Source: Mogibacterium sp. (GTDB taxonomy: Bacteria > Bacillota > Clostridia > Peptostreptococcales > Anaerovoracaceae). From it: DNA of 64,000 nt. Shown here in pieces: positions 15,811-23,893 of the stretch. Position 1 is the stretch's first letter. Each line of letters begins with the position of its first letter. The notes under the pieces are model-generated. The model was not told the origin of the DNA and did no database searches. It saw only the letters and a program-made list of their open reading frames with translations. The position numbers and the translations under genes are program-made. The stretch is taken from the NCBI GenBank assembly GCA_017433975.1, contig JAFRGD010000017.1, forward strand, positions 1-64,000, written 5' to 3'.

Positions 15811-16985
15811 GCAATCTGAATCCAAACACTTTCTTTGAGAATCTGGAAGAAAGAAAGCGCCGCATCGAGGCGGCGGGCTCCGAGATCAGAGACGACTTCT
15901 ATCTGAACCGGATGGCCAAGGTGTTCCACCCGGACCGCCAGTACATGAAGATCGCCAAGGTCACCGAGATCGACAAGGACACCAAGATCTTCCGCTTCGT
16001 TCCGGATCCGGACCGCGGCACGACCAGATGTGCCCCGTTCCTCGCGGGCCAGTACCTCAATGTCTTCCTCAACATTGAGGGAATGAAGGTCAACAGAGCG
16101 TACTCCATTTCGTCCTCCCCGCAGAACGCCAAGGACGGCTTCTACGAGCTGACGATCAAGTACGTGCAGGACGGACTCGTGTCCCGCTATGTGCTGGACA
16201 ACTGGAAAGAAGGCGACGAGGTCGAACTCTCCGGACCGGCGGGCAACTTCTACTATCAGGGCCTCCGCGACGCCAAGACCGTGATCTGCCTCGCCGGCGG
16301 CAGCGGCATCACGCCGTTCCGCTCCATGGCCAAGGCGATCGCCGACGGCAACGAGGACTTCAACCTGGTTCTGCTGTACGGCAGCCGCACCGAGGATCAG
16401 ATCCTTTACAAGGATGAATTCGACGCGCTCGGGCAGAACGACAAGATCAAGATCGTCCACGTCCTGTCCGACGAGCAGAAGGAAGGCTTCGAGTACGGCT
16501 TCATCACCGCGGACCTGATCAAGAAGTACGCTCCGGCGGATGCTCCGTATTCGGTCTTCGTTTGCGGACCGCAGGCGATGTACCGCTTCGTCAAGGGCGA
16601 AGTCGCCAAGCTCGGCCTGGCAAAGAAATACGTCCGGTTCGAGCTCTCCGGCGAGATCCACGACGCTTCGTCCATGGAAGACTATCCGGGAACGGACCAG
16701 GCCACCGTCAAGATCACGGTTTCGATCCGCGACGTGACCAAGACCGTCACCGGCAGCGCAAACGACACGATCCTGCAGACGCTTGAAAAGAACGGTATCA
16801 CCGTTCCGACGAGCTGCCGCAGCGGCGAGTGCGGCTTCTGCCACTCCGTCGTCACTTCGGGCAAATACTACGTCCCGAAGGCAGTCGACGGGCGGCGCGT
16901 TGCCGACGAGAAGTTCAACGCGATCCATCCGTGCGCGACCTTCCCGCTGTCCGACATCGAGATCATCGTCCCGGCGGACAAATAA
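15807..16985 (+). CDS. NAD(P)H:acceptor reductase with FAD domain and C-terminal 2Fe-2S ferredoxin domain
   Basis: 392 aa. An FAD-binding barrel with 'NRAYSISSSPQ' (R-x-Y-S-[IL]) is at about 95-105. The NAD(P)-binding domain follows, with 'VICLAGGSGITPFRSM' near 155-170 and 'VFVCGPQAMY' near 250. A plant-type ferredoxin domain has ligands C337, C342, C345 and C376. This order is that of phenol hydroxylase-reductase and HmpA-like reductases. It overlaps the CrtI-like gene by 4 bp, implying coupled translation and a shared function: passing electrons from NAD(P)H to the upstream flavoprotein or its partner. Confidence 0.9.
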   Translation: MSNLNPNTFFENLEERKRRIEAAGSEIRDDFYLNRMAKVFHPDRQYMKIAKVTEIDKDTKIFRFVPDPDRGTTRCAPFLAGQYLNVFLNIEGMKVNRAYSISSSPQNAKDGFYELTIKYVQDGLVSRYVLDNWKEGDEVELSGPAGNFYYQGLRDAKTVICLAGGSGITPFRSMAKAIADGNEDFNLVLLYGSRTEDQILYKDEFDALGQNDKIKIVHVLSDEQKEGFEYGFITADLIKKYAPADAPYSVFVCGPQAMYRFVKGEVAKLGLAKKYVRFELSGEIHDASSMEDYPGTDQATVKITVSIRDVTKTVTGSANDTILQTLEKNGITVPTSCRSGECGFCHSVVTSGKYYVPKAVDGRRVADEKFNAIHPCATFPLSDIEIIVPADK

Positions 16986-17020
16986 TGCGACAAAGCGGAC
17001 AAATAACGCGACAAAACAGA

Positions 17021-17053
17021 ACGGGCGGCTCCTGCGAGCCGCCCGGTTTTTTT
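17021..17053 (+). terminator. terminator after the CrtI-like operon
   Basis: GGGCGGCT (17023-17030) and AGCCGCCC (17037-17044) form the stem, then GGTTTTTTT. It also lies just past the end of the convergent sucD gene. Confidence 0.85.
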
Positions 17054-17089
17054 ATGAAGAAAGTCGTTGATGCTTTGCGAATTGCCGCG

Positions 17090-17989
17090 CTATTGCAGGG
17101 CGCGGAGCATGGTCTCGCCGATCATGTCCGGCGTGCCGGCATTGATTGCGCCGGCGGCTTCGAGGGCCGCGATCTTGCTGTCCGCGGTGCCGTGGCCGCC
17201 TTCGATGATGGCGCCGGCGTGGCCCATGCGCTTGCCTGGAGGGGCGTTGCGGCCGCTGATGTAGAATACGACAGGCATGTCCTGATGGCCGCGGATCCAT
17301 TCCGCGGCTTTTTCTTCTTCGCTGCCGCCGATCTCACCGATCATGACGCAGGCCGTGGTCTCCGGGTCGTTGTAGAACATCTCGAGCGCGTCGACGAACG
17401 AGATGCCGCGGATGGAGTCGCCGCCGATGCCGATGGCGGTCGACTGGCCGAGGCCGCGCTCGGTCAGCTGGTTGATGGCTTCGTAGGTCAGCGTTCCGGA
17501 GCGGGAGATGATCCCGACGCTGCCGGCGGCGCTGACGGCCGGGTTGACGGTGTCGCGCCGGCAGATGTTGCCCGGGATGATTCCGACCTTACACTCGCTC
17601 GGCGTGATGAGGCCAGGGCAGTTCGGCCCGATGAGGACCGTGTTACTTTCCTTGAGAACGTGTTTGACGCGCATCATGTCCTGGACCGGGATGCCTTCGG
17701 TGATGCAGACGCAGAGGTCCATCCCCGCGTCGGCCGCTTCCAGGATGGACTCCGCGGCGAATTTGGCCGGAACGAAGATTACGCTCACGGTCGCACCGGT
17801 AGCGTCCTTGGCCGCTCGGACGGTGTTGAAGACCGGGACGCCGAGGCACTCCGTGCCGCCCTTGCCCGGCGTGACGCCGCCGACGATTTGCGTACCGTAT
17901 TCGATCATCTCCTGGGTGTGAAACCGGCCTTGCTTGCCGGTGATGCCCTGCACGATGACTTTGGTATTCTTGTCGACTAAAATGCTCAT
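17090..17989 (-). CDS. sucD: succinate-CoA ligase (ADP-forming), alpha subunit
   Basis: 299 aa, full length for SucD. The N-terminal CoA-binding domain has '[14 protein letters not shown]'. The C-terminal ligase domain has the phosphohistidine loop '[19 protein letters not shown]'. '[15 protein letters not shown]' is family-typical. It forms a heterodimer or heterotetramer with SucC and makes ATP from succinyl-CoA. It overlaps sucC by 4 bp and is last in the minus-strand kor-suc operon. Confidence 0.96.
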   Translation of the reverse strand: MSILVDKNTKVIVQGITGKQGRFHTQEMIEYGTQIVGGVTPGKGGTECLGVPVFNTVRAAKDATGATVSVIFVPAKFAAESILEAADAGMDLCVCITEGIPVQDMMRVKHVLKESNTVLIGPNCPGLITPSECKVGIIPGNICRRDTVNPAVSAAGSVGIISRSGTLTYEAINQLTERGLGQSTAIGIGGDSIRGISFVDALEMFYNDPETTACVMIGEIGGSEEEKAAEWIRGHQDMPVVFYISGRNAPPGKRMGHAGAIIEGGHGTADSKIAALEAAGAINAGTPDMIGETMLRALQ

Positions 17990-19215
17990 TTTGCACCTCC
18001 GTTCACGTCAGCAGGTGTTTCGGTTCCGACGTCAGGCGTTCCTGGCTCGCAGACAGCAGGCCTGTTCACGCAGGCGATGGCCGCCTTGGCGGCCTCCGTG
18101 AAGTCGCCGATCGAGATGATGTCGAGGCCGGACTGGTTCAGGATCGCGCGGCCTTCTTCCTCGTGCGTGCCGCGGAGCCGGACGACCAGCGGGATCGAGA
18201 GGCCGGTGACCTTGGTCGCTTCGACGATGCCCGCCGCGATGACGTCGCACTGCGCGATGCCGCCGAAGATGTTGACGAAAATGGCTTTGACGTTCGGGTC
18301 CTGCAGGATGAGTTCGAAGGCAGCCGTGACCTTTTCCGCGTTGACGCCGCCGCCGACGTCCATGAAGTTGGCCGGCGCGCCGCCGTAGCTCTTGATGATG
18401 TCCATCGTCGCCATCGCGAGGCCGGCGCCGTTCACCATGCAGGCGATGTTGCCGTCGAGGCGGACGTACGAGAGCGAAATCTCTTTGGCGCGGCGCTCGA
18501 GCGGGTCGATCTGGGAGAGGTCTTCCATCGCCTGGAGGTCCGCGTGGCGCATCATGGCGTTGTCGTCATAGGTGAGTTTGGCGTCTGCCGCGACGAGGCT
18601 GCCGCCGACCACCGCGAGCGGGTTGATCTCGATCAGGTTCGCGTCGCTTTCCTTCATGTAAGCGAGGGCGGTGCGGAGGATGTGTCCGAGCTGGTCCGCC
18701 TGCGTTGTGTCAAAGCCGAGCCGGTCCGCGAGGTACTGGACCTGATATGCACGGATGTCGTCGTAGAACGGGATGTAAACGCGGATGACCGCCTCCGGCG
18801 TCTCCTTGGCGACTTCTTCGATCTCCATGCCGCCCGCCGCGGAAGCGATTACGACGTACCGCTGATTGGCGGTGTCGAGGGTGACCGCGAGGTAGAGCTC
18901 GCGCTCGATGGCGATCCGCTCCGTCACCAGGACGCAAGGGATGTATAAGCCGGTTCCGGCGCTCTGCCGGGTGTAAAGCCGCTGGCCGATGAGGGCCGCC
19001 GCCGCGTCGCGCGCCGCTGCAGCCGTGTTGCACAGCTTGACGCCGCCGGCCTTGCCTCTGCCGCCGGAGTGGACCTGCGCCTTGACGACGCACGCGCCGC
19101 CGAAGTGCTCCGCTGCAGCAGCCGCCTCGTCCGGCGTCCAGGCCACGATCTGGTCCGGGACCGCGATCCCGAGCCCGCGAAGGACGTCCTTCGCCTGATA
19201 TTCATGCAGTTTCAT
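17986..19215 (-). CDS. sucC: succinate-CoA ligase (ADP-forming), beta subunit
   Basis: 409 aa, slightly longer than the usual 385-400 because of a Pro/Thr/Gly-rich C-terminal tail. The ATP-grasp domain has '[20 protein letters not shown]' near 42-61. '[11 protein letters not shown]' supplies metal ligands, and '[13 protein letters not shown]' and '[17 protein letters not shown]' mark the ligase domain. It is placed after the kor genes, so the pair can conserve energy from an acyl-CoA made by the oxidoreductase. Other ADP-forming acyl-CoA synthetase substrates are possible. Confidence 0.95.
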   Translation of the reverse strand: MKLHEYQAKDVLRGLGIAVPDQIVAWTPDEAAAAAEHFGGACVVKAQVHSGGRGKAGGVKLCNTAAAARDAAAALIGQRLYTRQSAGTGLYIPCVLVTERIAIERELYLAVTLDTANQRYVVIASAAGGMEIEEVAKETPEAVIRVYIPFYDDIRAYQVQYLADRLGFDTTQADQLGHILRTALAYMKESDANLIEINPLAVVGGSLVAADAKLTYDDNAMMRHADLQAMEDLSQIDPLERRAKEISLSYVRLDGNIACMVNGAGLAMATMDIIKSYGGAPANFMDVGGGVNAEKVTAAFELILQDPNVKAIFVNIFGGIAQCDVIAAGIVEATKVTGLSIPLVVRLRGTHEEEGRAILNQSGLDIISIGDFTEAAKAAIACVNRPAVCEPGTPDVGTETPADVNGGAK

Positions 19216-19218
19216 TCG

Positions 19219-19533
19219 TTATTCTCCTTTTTTGTCAAGCGCCTTGTTGCGGAAATAGATCGCGATGCCGCACGCGACCATCAGCGTGTTCAGAACATAG
19301 AAGAACAATACGTACCAGTGCACGGTTTCGTACCATGGCGCCGGCGCGTAGTACTTGATCAATACGAGTTTGCCGGCCAGTGCGCACAGGTAGCCGATCA
19401 GGATGAAGGAGTAGAAGAGGACGCTCGTGCCCTTGGCCGTGCGCGCCTTCCAGGCCTTGGTGATGTTCATCGGCCACGAGAGGCCGAAGCAGACGACCAT
19501 GAACATTTCCATGATGCTCGCAAAAGTTAACAT
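19219..19533 (-). CDS. small three-helix membrane protein, PQ-loop/SemiSWEET-like
   Basis: 104 aa with three hydrophobic segments (about 6-22, 40-62 and 70-92). 'FGLSWPMNITKAWKARTAKGTS' in the first helix-loop recalls the PQ-loop repeat, where Pro kinks helix 1 and a conserved basic/Gly-Thr-Ser segment follows. One such repeat would make a dimeric SemiSWEET-type transporter. It overlaps korC by 7 bp and ends 3 bp before sucC, so it is tightly embedded in the kor-suc operon and may carry a substrate or product of that pathway. The family call is tentative. Confidence 0.6.
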   Translation of the reverse strand: MLTFASIMEMFMVVCFGLSWPMNITKAWKARTAKGTSVLFYSFILIGYLCALAGKLVLIKYYAPAPWYETVHWYVLFFYVLNTLMVACGIAIYFRNKALDKKGE

Positions 19534-20093
19534 GCTTGAAACTCCTTTCTGAACTGGTCCGTGGTGATGAGTGCGGCGCCGGCCTGCAGCGCGGTGCGGT
19601 TCAATTCCTCGGTGCCCCGCGGGATGTGCATCTTGACGGCGGTCAGCAGTGTGTCGTCGTCAAAGAGCCCGAGCAGCCGGTTGATCGCCCCGAGCGAGAC
19701 GATGTTGGCGGTAAACGCCCTGCCGACGACGGTCTCCGCCGTGTGGAGGATCGGGATCGCAATCACCCGGTCCGGGTCGAGCTCCGCAGGAACCGTCAAA
19801 GAATCGTCGATCATGACGATGGCGTCGTCTGCGAGCTGCCCGGCGTACGCGTCGAGCGACGTCTGGGTCAGCGCGAGCAGAAAGTCCGGGTGCGTAACTC
19901 TAGTGTACCATATTTGTTCGCGGGAGAGAATGGTCTCCGCCCGGCTGACGCCGCCGCGCGCCTCCGGCCCATAGGCCTGGGATTGGGCGGTGTGGAGCCC
20001 CGCGAGGACCGCGGCTTCCGCCGTGATGACGCTCGCCAGGATCACACCCTGTCCGCCGGACCCCGCGAAGCGCAGTTCCAATCGATCTTTCAT
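19527..20093 (-). CDS. korC: 2-oxoacid:ferredoxin oxidoreductase, gamma subunit
   Basis: 188 aa. 'RFAGSGGQGVILASVITAEAA' at the N-terminus and 'QAYGPEARGGVSRAE' identify the gamma domain of the 2-oxoglutarate/2-oxoacid ferredoxin oxidoreductase family. The gamma subunit helps bind CoA. It comes after korB in the order korD-korA-korB-korC. This four-subunit arrangement is typical of 2-oxoglutarate (KGOR) or branched-chain 2-oxoacid (VOR) enzymes; sucCD downstream favours 2-oxoglutarate. Confidence 0.92.
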   Translation of the reverse strand: MKDRLELRFAGSGGQGVILASVITAEAAVLAGLHTAQSQAYGPEARGGVSRAETILSREQIWYTRVTHPDFLLALTQTSLDAYAGQLADDAIVMIDDSLTVPAELDPDRVIAIPILHTAETVVGRAFTANIVSLGAINRLLGLFDDDTLLTAVKMHIPRGTEELNRTALQAGAALITTDQFRKEFQAC

Positions 20094-20102
20094 GCCGGCC
20101 TC

Positions 20103-20942
20103 CTATTTCTTTTTGCGGTACGCCTTGACGAGCTTGGCGTATTCTTCGGTGTATTCCGGATAGTCATTGTAGGACAGGATGCCGATCAGTTTTTTGCCGG
20201 CCCGTTCCTCCTCCGGCATGCTGTAGTACCGCGCCGTCGGAATCAGGTTTTCCTTCTGCCAGCGGAGCATGTCGACCGCGCTGCCCTTGTGGTTCTTGCG
20301 GCCGTAGTACGTCGGGCAGACCGAATAGACGTCGACGAGCGAAAAGCCCTTGTGCTGGATGGCTTCTTTGATGATGTCGATCGTCTCGCGGACGTGATAG
20401 ACGTCGCCCCGCGCGGAGAAGGACGCTCCTGCGCCGGAGGCGAGGTTCGCGATGTCGAACGGCCGGTCGACGTTGCCGAACGGTGCCGTTGTCGCGACGT
20501 CTCCATCCGGGGTGGTCGGGGAGTACTGGCCGCCCGTCATGCCGTAGATATTATTATTAAAAGCGATGACCGTCAGTCCCATGTTCCGGCGCGCCGCGTG
20601 GATCAGGTGATTCCCGCCGATGGCGGAGCAGTCGCCGTCGCCGGTGAGGACGATGACGTTCAGTTTTGGGTTGGCGAATTTGATGCCGGTCGCGAACGCG
20701 ATGGCGCGGCCGTGCGTGGTGTGAATCGAGTTGAAGTCGAGATAGCCCGCCGCCCGCGAAGAGCAGCCGATGCCCGACACGATGACGATGTTGTCTCGAT
20801 TAATGTCTTTTTCCGGGTCGTCGATCAGCTCCTGGATCGCGGCTGCGACGTCCCGCATGATCGTCCCGTTGCCGCAGCCCGGACACCAGATCTGCGGCAG
20901 GTGGTCGATGCGCATGTATCGATGGATCAGTTCACTTGGCAT
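20103..20942 (-). CDS. korB: 2-oxoacid:ferredoxin oxidoreductase, beta subunit (TPP-binding)
   Basis: 279 aa. 'QIWCPGCGNGTIMRD' near the N-terminus holds the conserved C-P-G-C-G motif. 'LTGDGDCSAIGGNHLIHAARRN' followed by 'FNNNIYGMTGGQYSPTTP' is the thiamine diphosphate and Mg site (G-D-G-x(8)-N...N-N). It forms the catalytic core with KorA and oxidises a 2-oxoacid to an acyl-CoA while reducing ferredoxin. Spacing to korA is 3 bp. Confidence 0.95.
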   Translation of the reverse strand: MPSELIHRYMRIDHLPQIWCPGCGNGTIMRDVAAAIQELIDDPEKDINRDNIVIVSGIGCSSRAAGYLDFNSIHTTHGRAIAFATGIKFANPKLNVIVLTGDGDCSAIGGNHLIHAARRNMGLTVIAFNNNIYGMTGGQYSPTTPDGDVATTAPFGNVDRPFDIANLASGAGASFSARGDVYHVRETIDIIKEAIQHKGFSLVDVYSVCPTYYGRKNHKGSAVDMLRWQKENLIPTARYYSMPEEERAGKKLIGILSYNDYPEYTEEYAKLVKAYRKKK

Positions 20943-20945
20943 GCC

Positions 20946-22082
20946 TTATCCCTCCATTTCTTCCAGCTTGGCAAGGACGTCGTCCGGCGAAATCACGGTG
21001 CCGTCGACGCGGCCGAGGAAGTGCACCGGCACGTCGCGGCCGGCGACGCGCTGCATCTCGAGGAGCATCTGGCCGTGGTTGTGCTCGACCATCAGGATGT
21101 TCCGGAGCTGCGGAAGGCGCGCGCGGAGCGGCTTGTCCGGGAACGGCCAGACGGTAATCGGGCGGAACATGCCGACCTTATGGCCAGCGGCCCGTGCGGC
21201 CTGCACGGCGGACATGACGGACCGCGCCGTCCCGCCAAAGCAGACGATGGCGGTCTCCGCGTCGTCCATTTCGTACTGCTCGACGCGGACGATGTGGTCG
21301 GCGTTGTGCTCGACCTTGTCGATCAGGCGGTTGATGAGTTTGCCCGCTTTGTCGTGGTCGTTGATCGGGAAGCCCGACTCGTCGTGCGCGAGGCCGGTGA
21401 TGTTGTACCGCTCGCCCTGGCCGAACGGCTTCATGGCCGGGACGTATTCGCCCTCCGGCACGTAGTAGCACTGTTTGTTCGCGCCGTCGTGGAAGGACAG
21501 CTTGCGGCGGTTGATGATGAGGCTGTTCGGGTCCGGCAGGGAGACGTCTTCACGCAGGTGGCCGACGATCTCGTCCATCAGAAAGATGACCGGCGTGCGG
21601 TATTTTTCCGACAGGTTGAAGGCACGGACCATCAGCGTGTAGGTCTCGAGGACCGAGGACGGGGAGAGCGCGATGACCGGGTGGTCGCCGTGCGTGCCCC
21701 ATTTGGCCTGCATGTAGTCGCCCTGGGACGGGCTGGTCGCGAGGCCGGTCGACGGGCCGACGCGCTGCACGTCGACGATGACGCATGGAATCTCCGCCAT
21801 GGCGCCGTAGCCGATGTTCTCCTGCATGAGCGAAAAACCAGGCCCGGACGTCGCGGTCATGGCCTTCATGCCGGCGGCGGAGGCGCCGAGCACCGCGGCG
21901 ATCGAGGCGAGCTCGTCCTCCATCTGGATGAACTTGCCGCCTTCCTCCGGGAGCCGGATCGCGCTCCGCTCTGCGATCTCCGTCGACGGGGTGATCGGGT
22001 AGCCGGCAAAAAACCGCATGCCCGCCGCGATCGCGCCCTCGACAGCCGCTTCGTTACCTTGTAAAAGGACCGTTTTTGACAT
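20946..22082 (-). CDS. korA: 2-oxoacid:ferredoxin oxidoreductase, alpha subunit
   Basis: 378 aa. 'LLQGNEAAVEGAIAAGMRFF' and 'GYPITPSTEIAERSA' are the pyrophosphate-binding start of the alpha subunit. 'TATSGPGFSLMQENIGYG' and 'PSQGDYMQAKWGTHGD' follow the usual order. The C-terminal domain (about 250-378) has 'GRDVPVHFLGRVDGT'. It pairs with KorB. The start at ATG 22082 is preceded by an intergenic 39 bp after korD. Confidence 0.94.
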   Translation of the reverse strand: MSKTVLLQGNEAAVEGAIAAGMRFFAGYPITPSTEIAERSAIRLPEEGGKFIQMEDELASIAAVLGASAAGMKAMTATSGPGFSLMQENIGYGAMAEIPCVIVDVQRVGPSTGLATSPSQGDYMQAKWGTHGDHPVIALSPSSVLETYTLMVRAFNLSEKYRTPVIFLMDEIVGHLREDVSLPDPNSLIINRRKLSFHDGANKQCYYVPEGEYVPAMKPFGQGERYNITGLAHDESGFPINDHDKAGKLINRLIDKVEHNADHIVRVEQYEMDDAETAIVCFGGTARSVMSAVQAARAAGHKVGMFRPITVWPFPDKPLRARLPQLRNILMVEHNHGQMLLEMQRVAGRDVPVHFLGRVDGTVISPDDVLAKLEEMEG

Positions 22083-22121
22083 GTTGAATGTCTCCGTTTC
22101 TATGATACGTAAAGATATGCG

Positions 22122-22322
22122 TTATTCTTCCATGTTGACGAGGTAGATCGCGTAATCCGGGCACCGCATCTCGCAAAGCCCACAAGTGATACACTGTCCG
22201 TCGTCCTTGAGATGCACTTTGCCGTCGCGAAGCTCCAATGCCTGCTTTGGGCAGAAGGCGACGCAGATGCCACAGCCCTTGCACCAGGCGTCTTCGATGA
22301 TTAATTGTTTCCGACCGATCAT
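22122..22322 (-). CDS. korD: 2-oxoacid:ferredoxin oxidoreductase, delta subunit (2x[4Fe-4S] ferredoxin)
   Basis: 66 aa with two complete CxxCxxCxxxCP clusters: 'CKGCGICVAFCP' and 'CITCGLCEMRCP'. It is the electron-exit subunit of the Kor complex. As the first gene of the minus-strand operon, its promoter must lie in 22323-22466, divergent from a LysR gene. Confidence 0.93.
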   Translation of the reverse strand: MIGRKQLIIEDAWCKGCGICVAFCPKQALELRDGKVHLKDDGQCITCGLCEMRCPDYAIYLVNMEE

Positions 22323-22404
22323 GGCGATGAACCTCTCTGTCTATGTTTCTTAAGACCATTTTGCAACGTTTTTCCGCAAAAGGGAAACACTTATTTTCCT
22401 TCCG

Positions 22405-22433
22405 TTGCCACAGCCTTTTGCCTGTGGTAAAAT
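22405..22433 (+). promoter_or_regulatory. LysR promoter with overlapping inverted repeat
   Basis: TTGCCA at 22405-22410, a 17-bp spacer, and TAAAAT at 22428-22433 with an extended TGG. The inverted repeat CCACAG (22408-22413) / CTGTGG (22422-22427) fills the spacer. It is a likely site for LysR autorepression and for control of the divergent kor operon. Confidence 0.65.
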
Positions 22434-22466
22434 GGCTATATCACACAAAACGGCAAGGGGGACGGT

Positions 22467-23411
22467 ATGAATTTCAGAAACCTGCACTATTTCCTGGTCG
22501 CGGCGGAGGAGCGGAACTTCACACGCGCCGCGCAGCGGCTCTACATTTCGCAGCAATCCCTGAGCGGGCACATCGCCAAGCTCGAGAATGAGCTCGGCGT
22601 GTCGCTCTTTGACCGGGGGCCGGAGCTCCGGCTGACGTACGCAGGGGAGCGGCTCGCGCTGATCGCGGGGCGGATCTGCGACCTCGAGCAGGAGATCCTC
22701 CGGGAGACCGGCGAGATCAGCGGCAACTTCCGCGGCCGGCTCCGCCTCGGCATCTCGCACACCTGCGGCCGGGCGATCCTCCCGACGCTGCTGCCGGACT
22801 TCTGCGCGGCGCACCCGCTCGTCGAGATCAGCCTGATGGAGGGGAATCACATCCAGCTGAACGACTGGCTGAGCAAGGGCGAGATCGACGTCCTGATCGG
22901 GTACATGCCGATCGACGTGCCGGGCGCCGAGGTGCACCCGTTCCTGCAGGAGCGGCTCTTCCTCGTCAGTCCAAAGGAACTCACGGACCGGGCGCTCGGG
23001 GACAAGGCGGCGGACTTCCGGCGGAGCGGGAGCGGCGAGATCGACATCCGGGACCTGAGCGGCCAGCCGTTCATCATGTTGAAGAAAGGAAACCGCATCC
23101 GGGCCATGCTGGACAGTTATCTGGCGAAGCTGGACTTCCTCCCGTCGGTGCTGCTCGAGACGGAAAACATAGAAACAGCCTTTTCCTTGTCGGCACGGGG
23201 GATGGGGGTGACCGTCTATCCGGAGCTCTTCCTCGACACGCTCCACCCGTGGGCGTTCAACGAGGACTCGCAGCTCGACCTCTTCCCGCTGCCGGGCGAG
23301 GAGACGCTCGGCTCACTCGCCATCGCCTTCCTCGAAAACGGCTACCGGTCCGCCGCGATCCTGGACTTCATCGCGCTCTGCAAGCAGAAGTCCGGCAAGT
23401 GGCAGCCGTGA
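22467..23411 (+). CDS. LysR-family regulator, divergent from the kor-suc operon
   Basis: 314 aa. The N-terminal HTH (residues 1-60) has 'NFTRAAQRLYISQQSLSGHIAKLE', and the effector domain covers about 90-300. The start is supported by AAGGGGGACGG. Divergent placement with a shared 144-bp control region is the standard LysR arrangement, so it probably controls korDABC-sucCD in response to a pathway metabolite. No other target is evident. Confidence 0.9.
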   Translation: MNFRNLHYFLVAAEERNFTRAAQRLYISQQSLSGHIAKLENELGVSLFDRGPELRLTYAGERLALIAGRICDLEQEILRETGEISGNFRGRLRLGISHTCGRAILPTLLPDFCAAHPLVEISLMEGNHIQLNDWLSKGEIDVLIGYMPIDVPGAEVHPFLQERLFLVSPKELTDRALGDKAADFRRSGSGEIDIRDLSGQPFIMLKKGNRIRAMLDSYLAKLDFLPSVLLETENIETAFSLSARGMGVTVYPELFLDTLHPWAFNEDSQLDLFPLPGEETLGSLAIAFLENGYRSAAILDFIALCKQKSGKWQP

Positions 23412-23520
23412 CGGGAACCGCCAAGCAGTAGTCGTGAAGGTGCCCGCCGGATTTGTGCGGGAGTGGAATTCTTCGAAATCTTAGTGATAGCAGCCTGAAA
23501 TGTGACGAGGTGGTGATTCT

Positions 23521-23795
23521 GCCGGTTGCCGGTGCAGTCCCCCATCTGCGTTCCGAGGGGCTTGCCGGCAGCCGGTTCTTAGCGATTGGCGAGTCGGACG
23601 GTGTCGGCCGGAGAAGATTGGCGCGAGCAATCGACGTCAATCAAGACGGCCGACACCGTCCGGAGAAGATTGGCGCGAGTAATCGACGCCAATCAAGACG
23701 GCCGACGAAGACAGAGCTTAGAACCGCTGCGTCGCCGGCACGAGGCGAGAGCCGTACCCTCGGAACGCAGATGGGGGACCGCATCAGCGACAGGC
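23521..23795. repeat. long hairpin element H3 (same family as 3913-4135)
   Basis: Terminal arms 23521-23559 and 23757-23795 pair at 34 of 39 positions. Inside, 'CCGGTTCTTAGC' pairs with 'GCTTAGAACCG', where H2 has G and C at the same two positions, a compensatory change. The 47-bp segment 23714-23760 matches 4050-4096 at 44 positions. Between them, H3 carries its own tandem repeat (23610-23705). Confidence 0.75.
23610..23706. repeat. tandem duplication inside hairpin H3
   Basis: A unit starting CGGAGAAGATTGGCGCGAG occurs at about 23609 and 23661. Each contains the stem GATTGGCG / CGCCAATC (the second copy is perfect). GACGGTGTCGGC before the first unit pairs with GCCGACACCGTC between the units. 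Confidence 0.7.
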
Positions 23796-23806
23796 GGAAC
23801 TGTACC

Positions 23807-23835
23807 TTGACATTTCCCGCAGCGGCTGATAGAAT
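23807..23835 (+). promoter_or_regulatory. promoter of iorAB
   Basis: A perfect TTGACA at 23807-23812, a 17-bp spacer, and TAGAAT at 23830-23835. It begins only 12 bp after hairpin H3. Confidence 0.8.
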
Positions 23836-23893
23836 AATTTCACCGAATGAATTCAATGAACGGATTCACTGTTTTGTAGAAAGGGTAACTAAG

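Larger units (their letters stand above)
23412..23893. other. gene-free stretch between LysR and iorA
   Basis: 482 bp. It contains hairpin H3 (23521-23795) and the iorA promoter. A long open frame entering iorA from 23453 lacks any supported start and is not coding. Confidence 0.65.

Noticed and set aside
19536..22064. 842-codon plus-strand frame opposite korA-korB-korC
   Set aside because: Same shadow effect; the minus-strand genes have complete family motifs.
23453..23893. N-terminal extension of iorA from 23453
   Set aside because: It runs through hairpin H3 and the iorA promoter; ATG 23894 has the ribosome site and the conserved start of the family.
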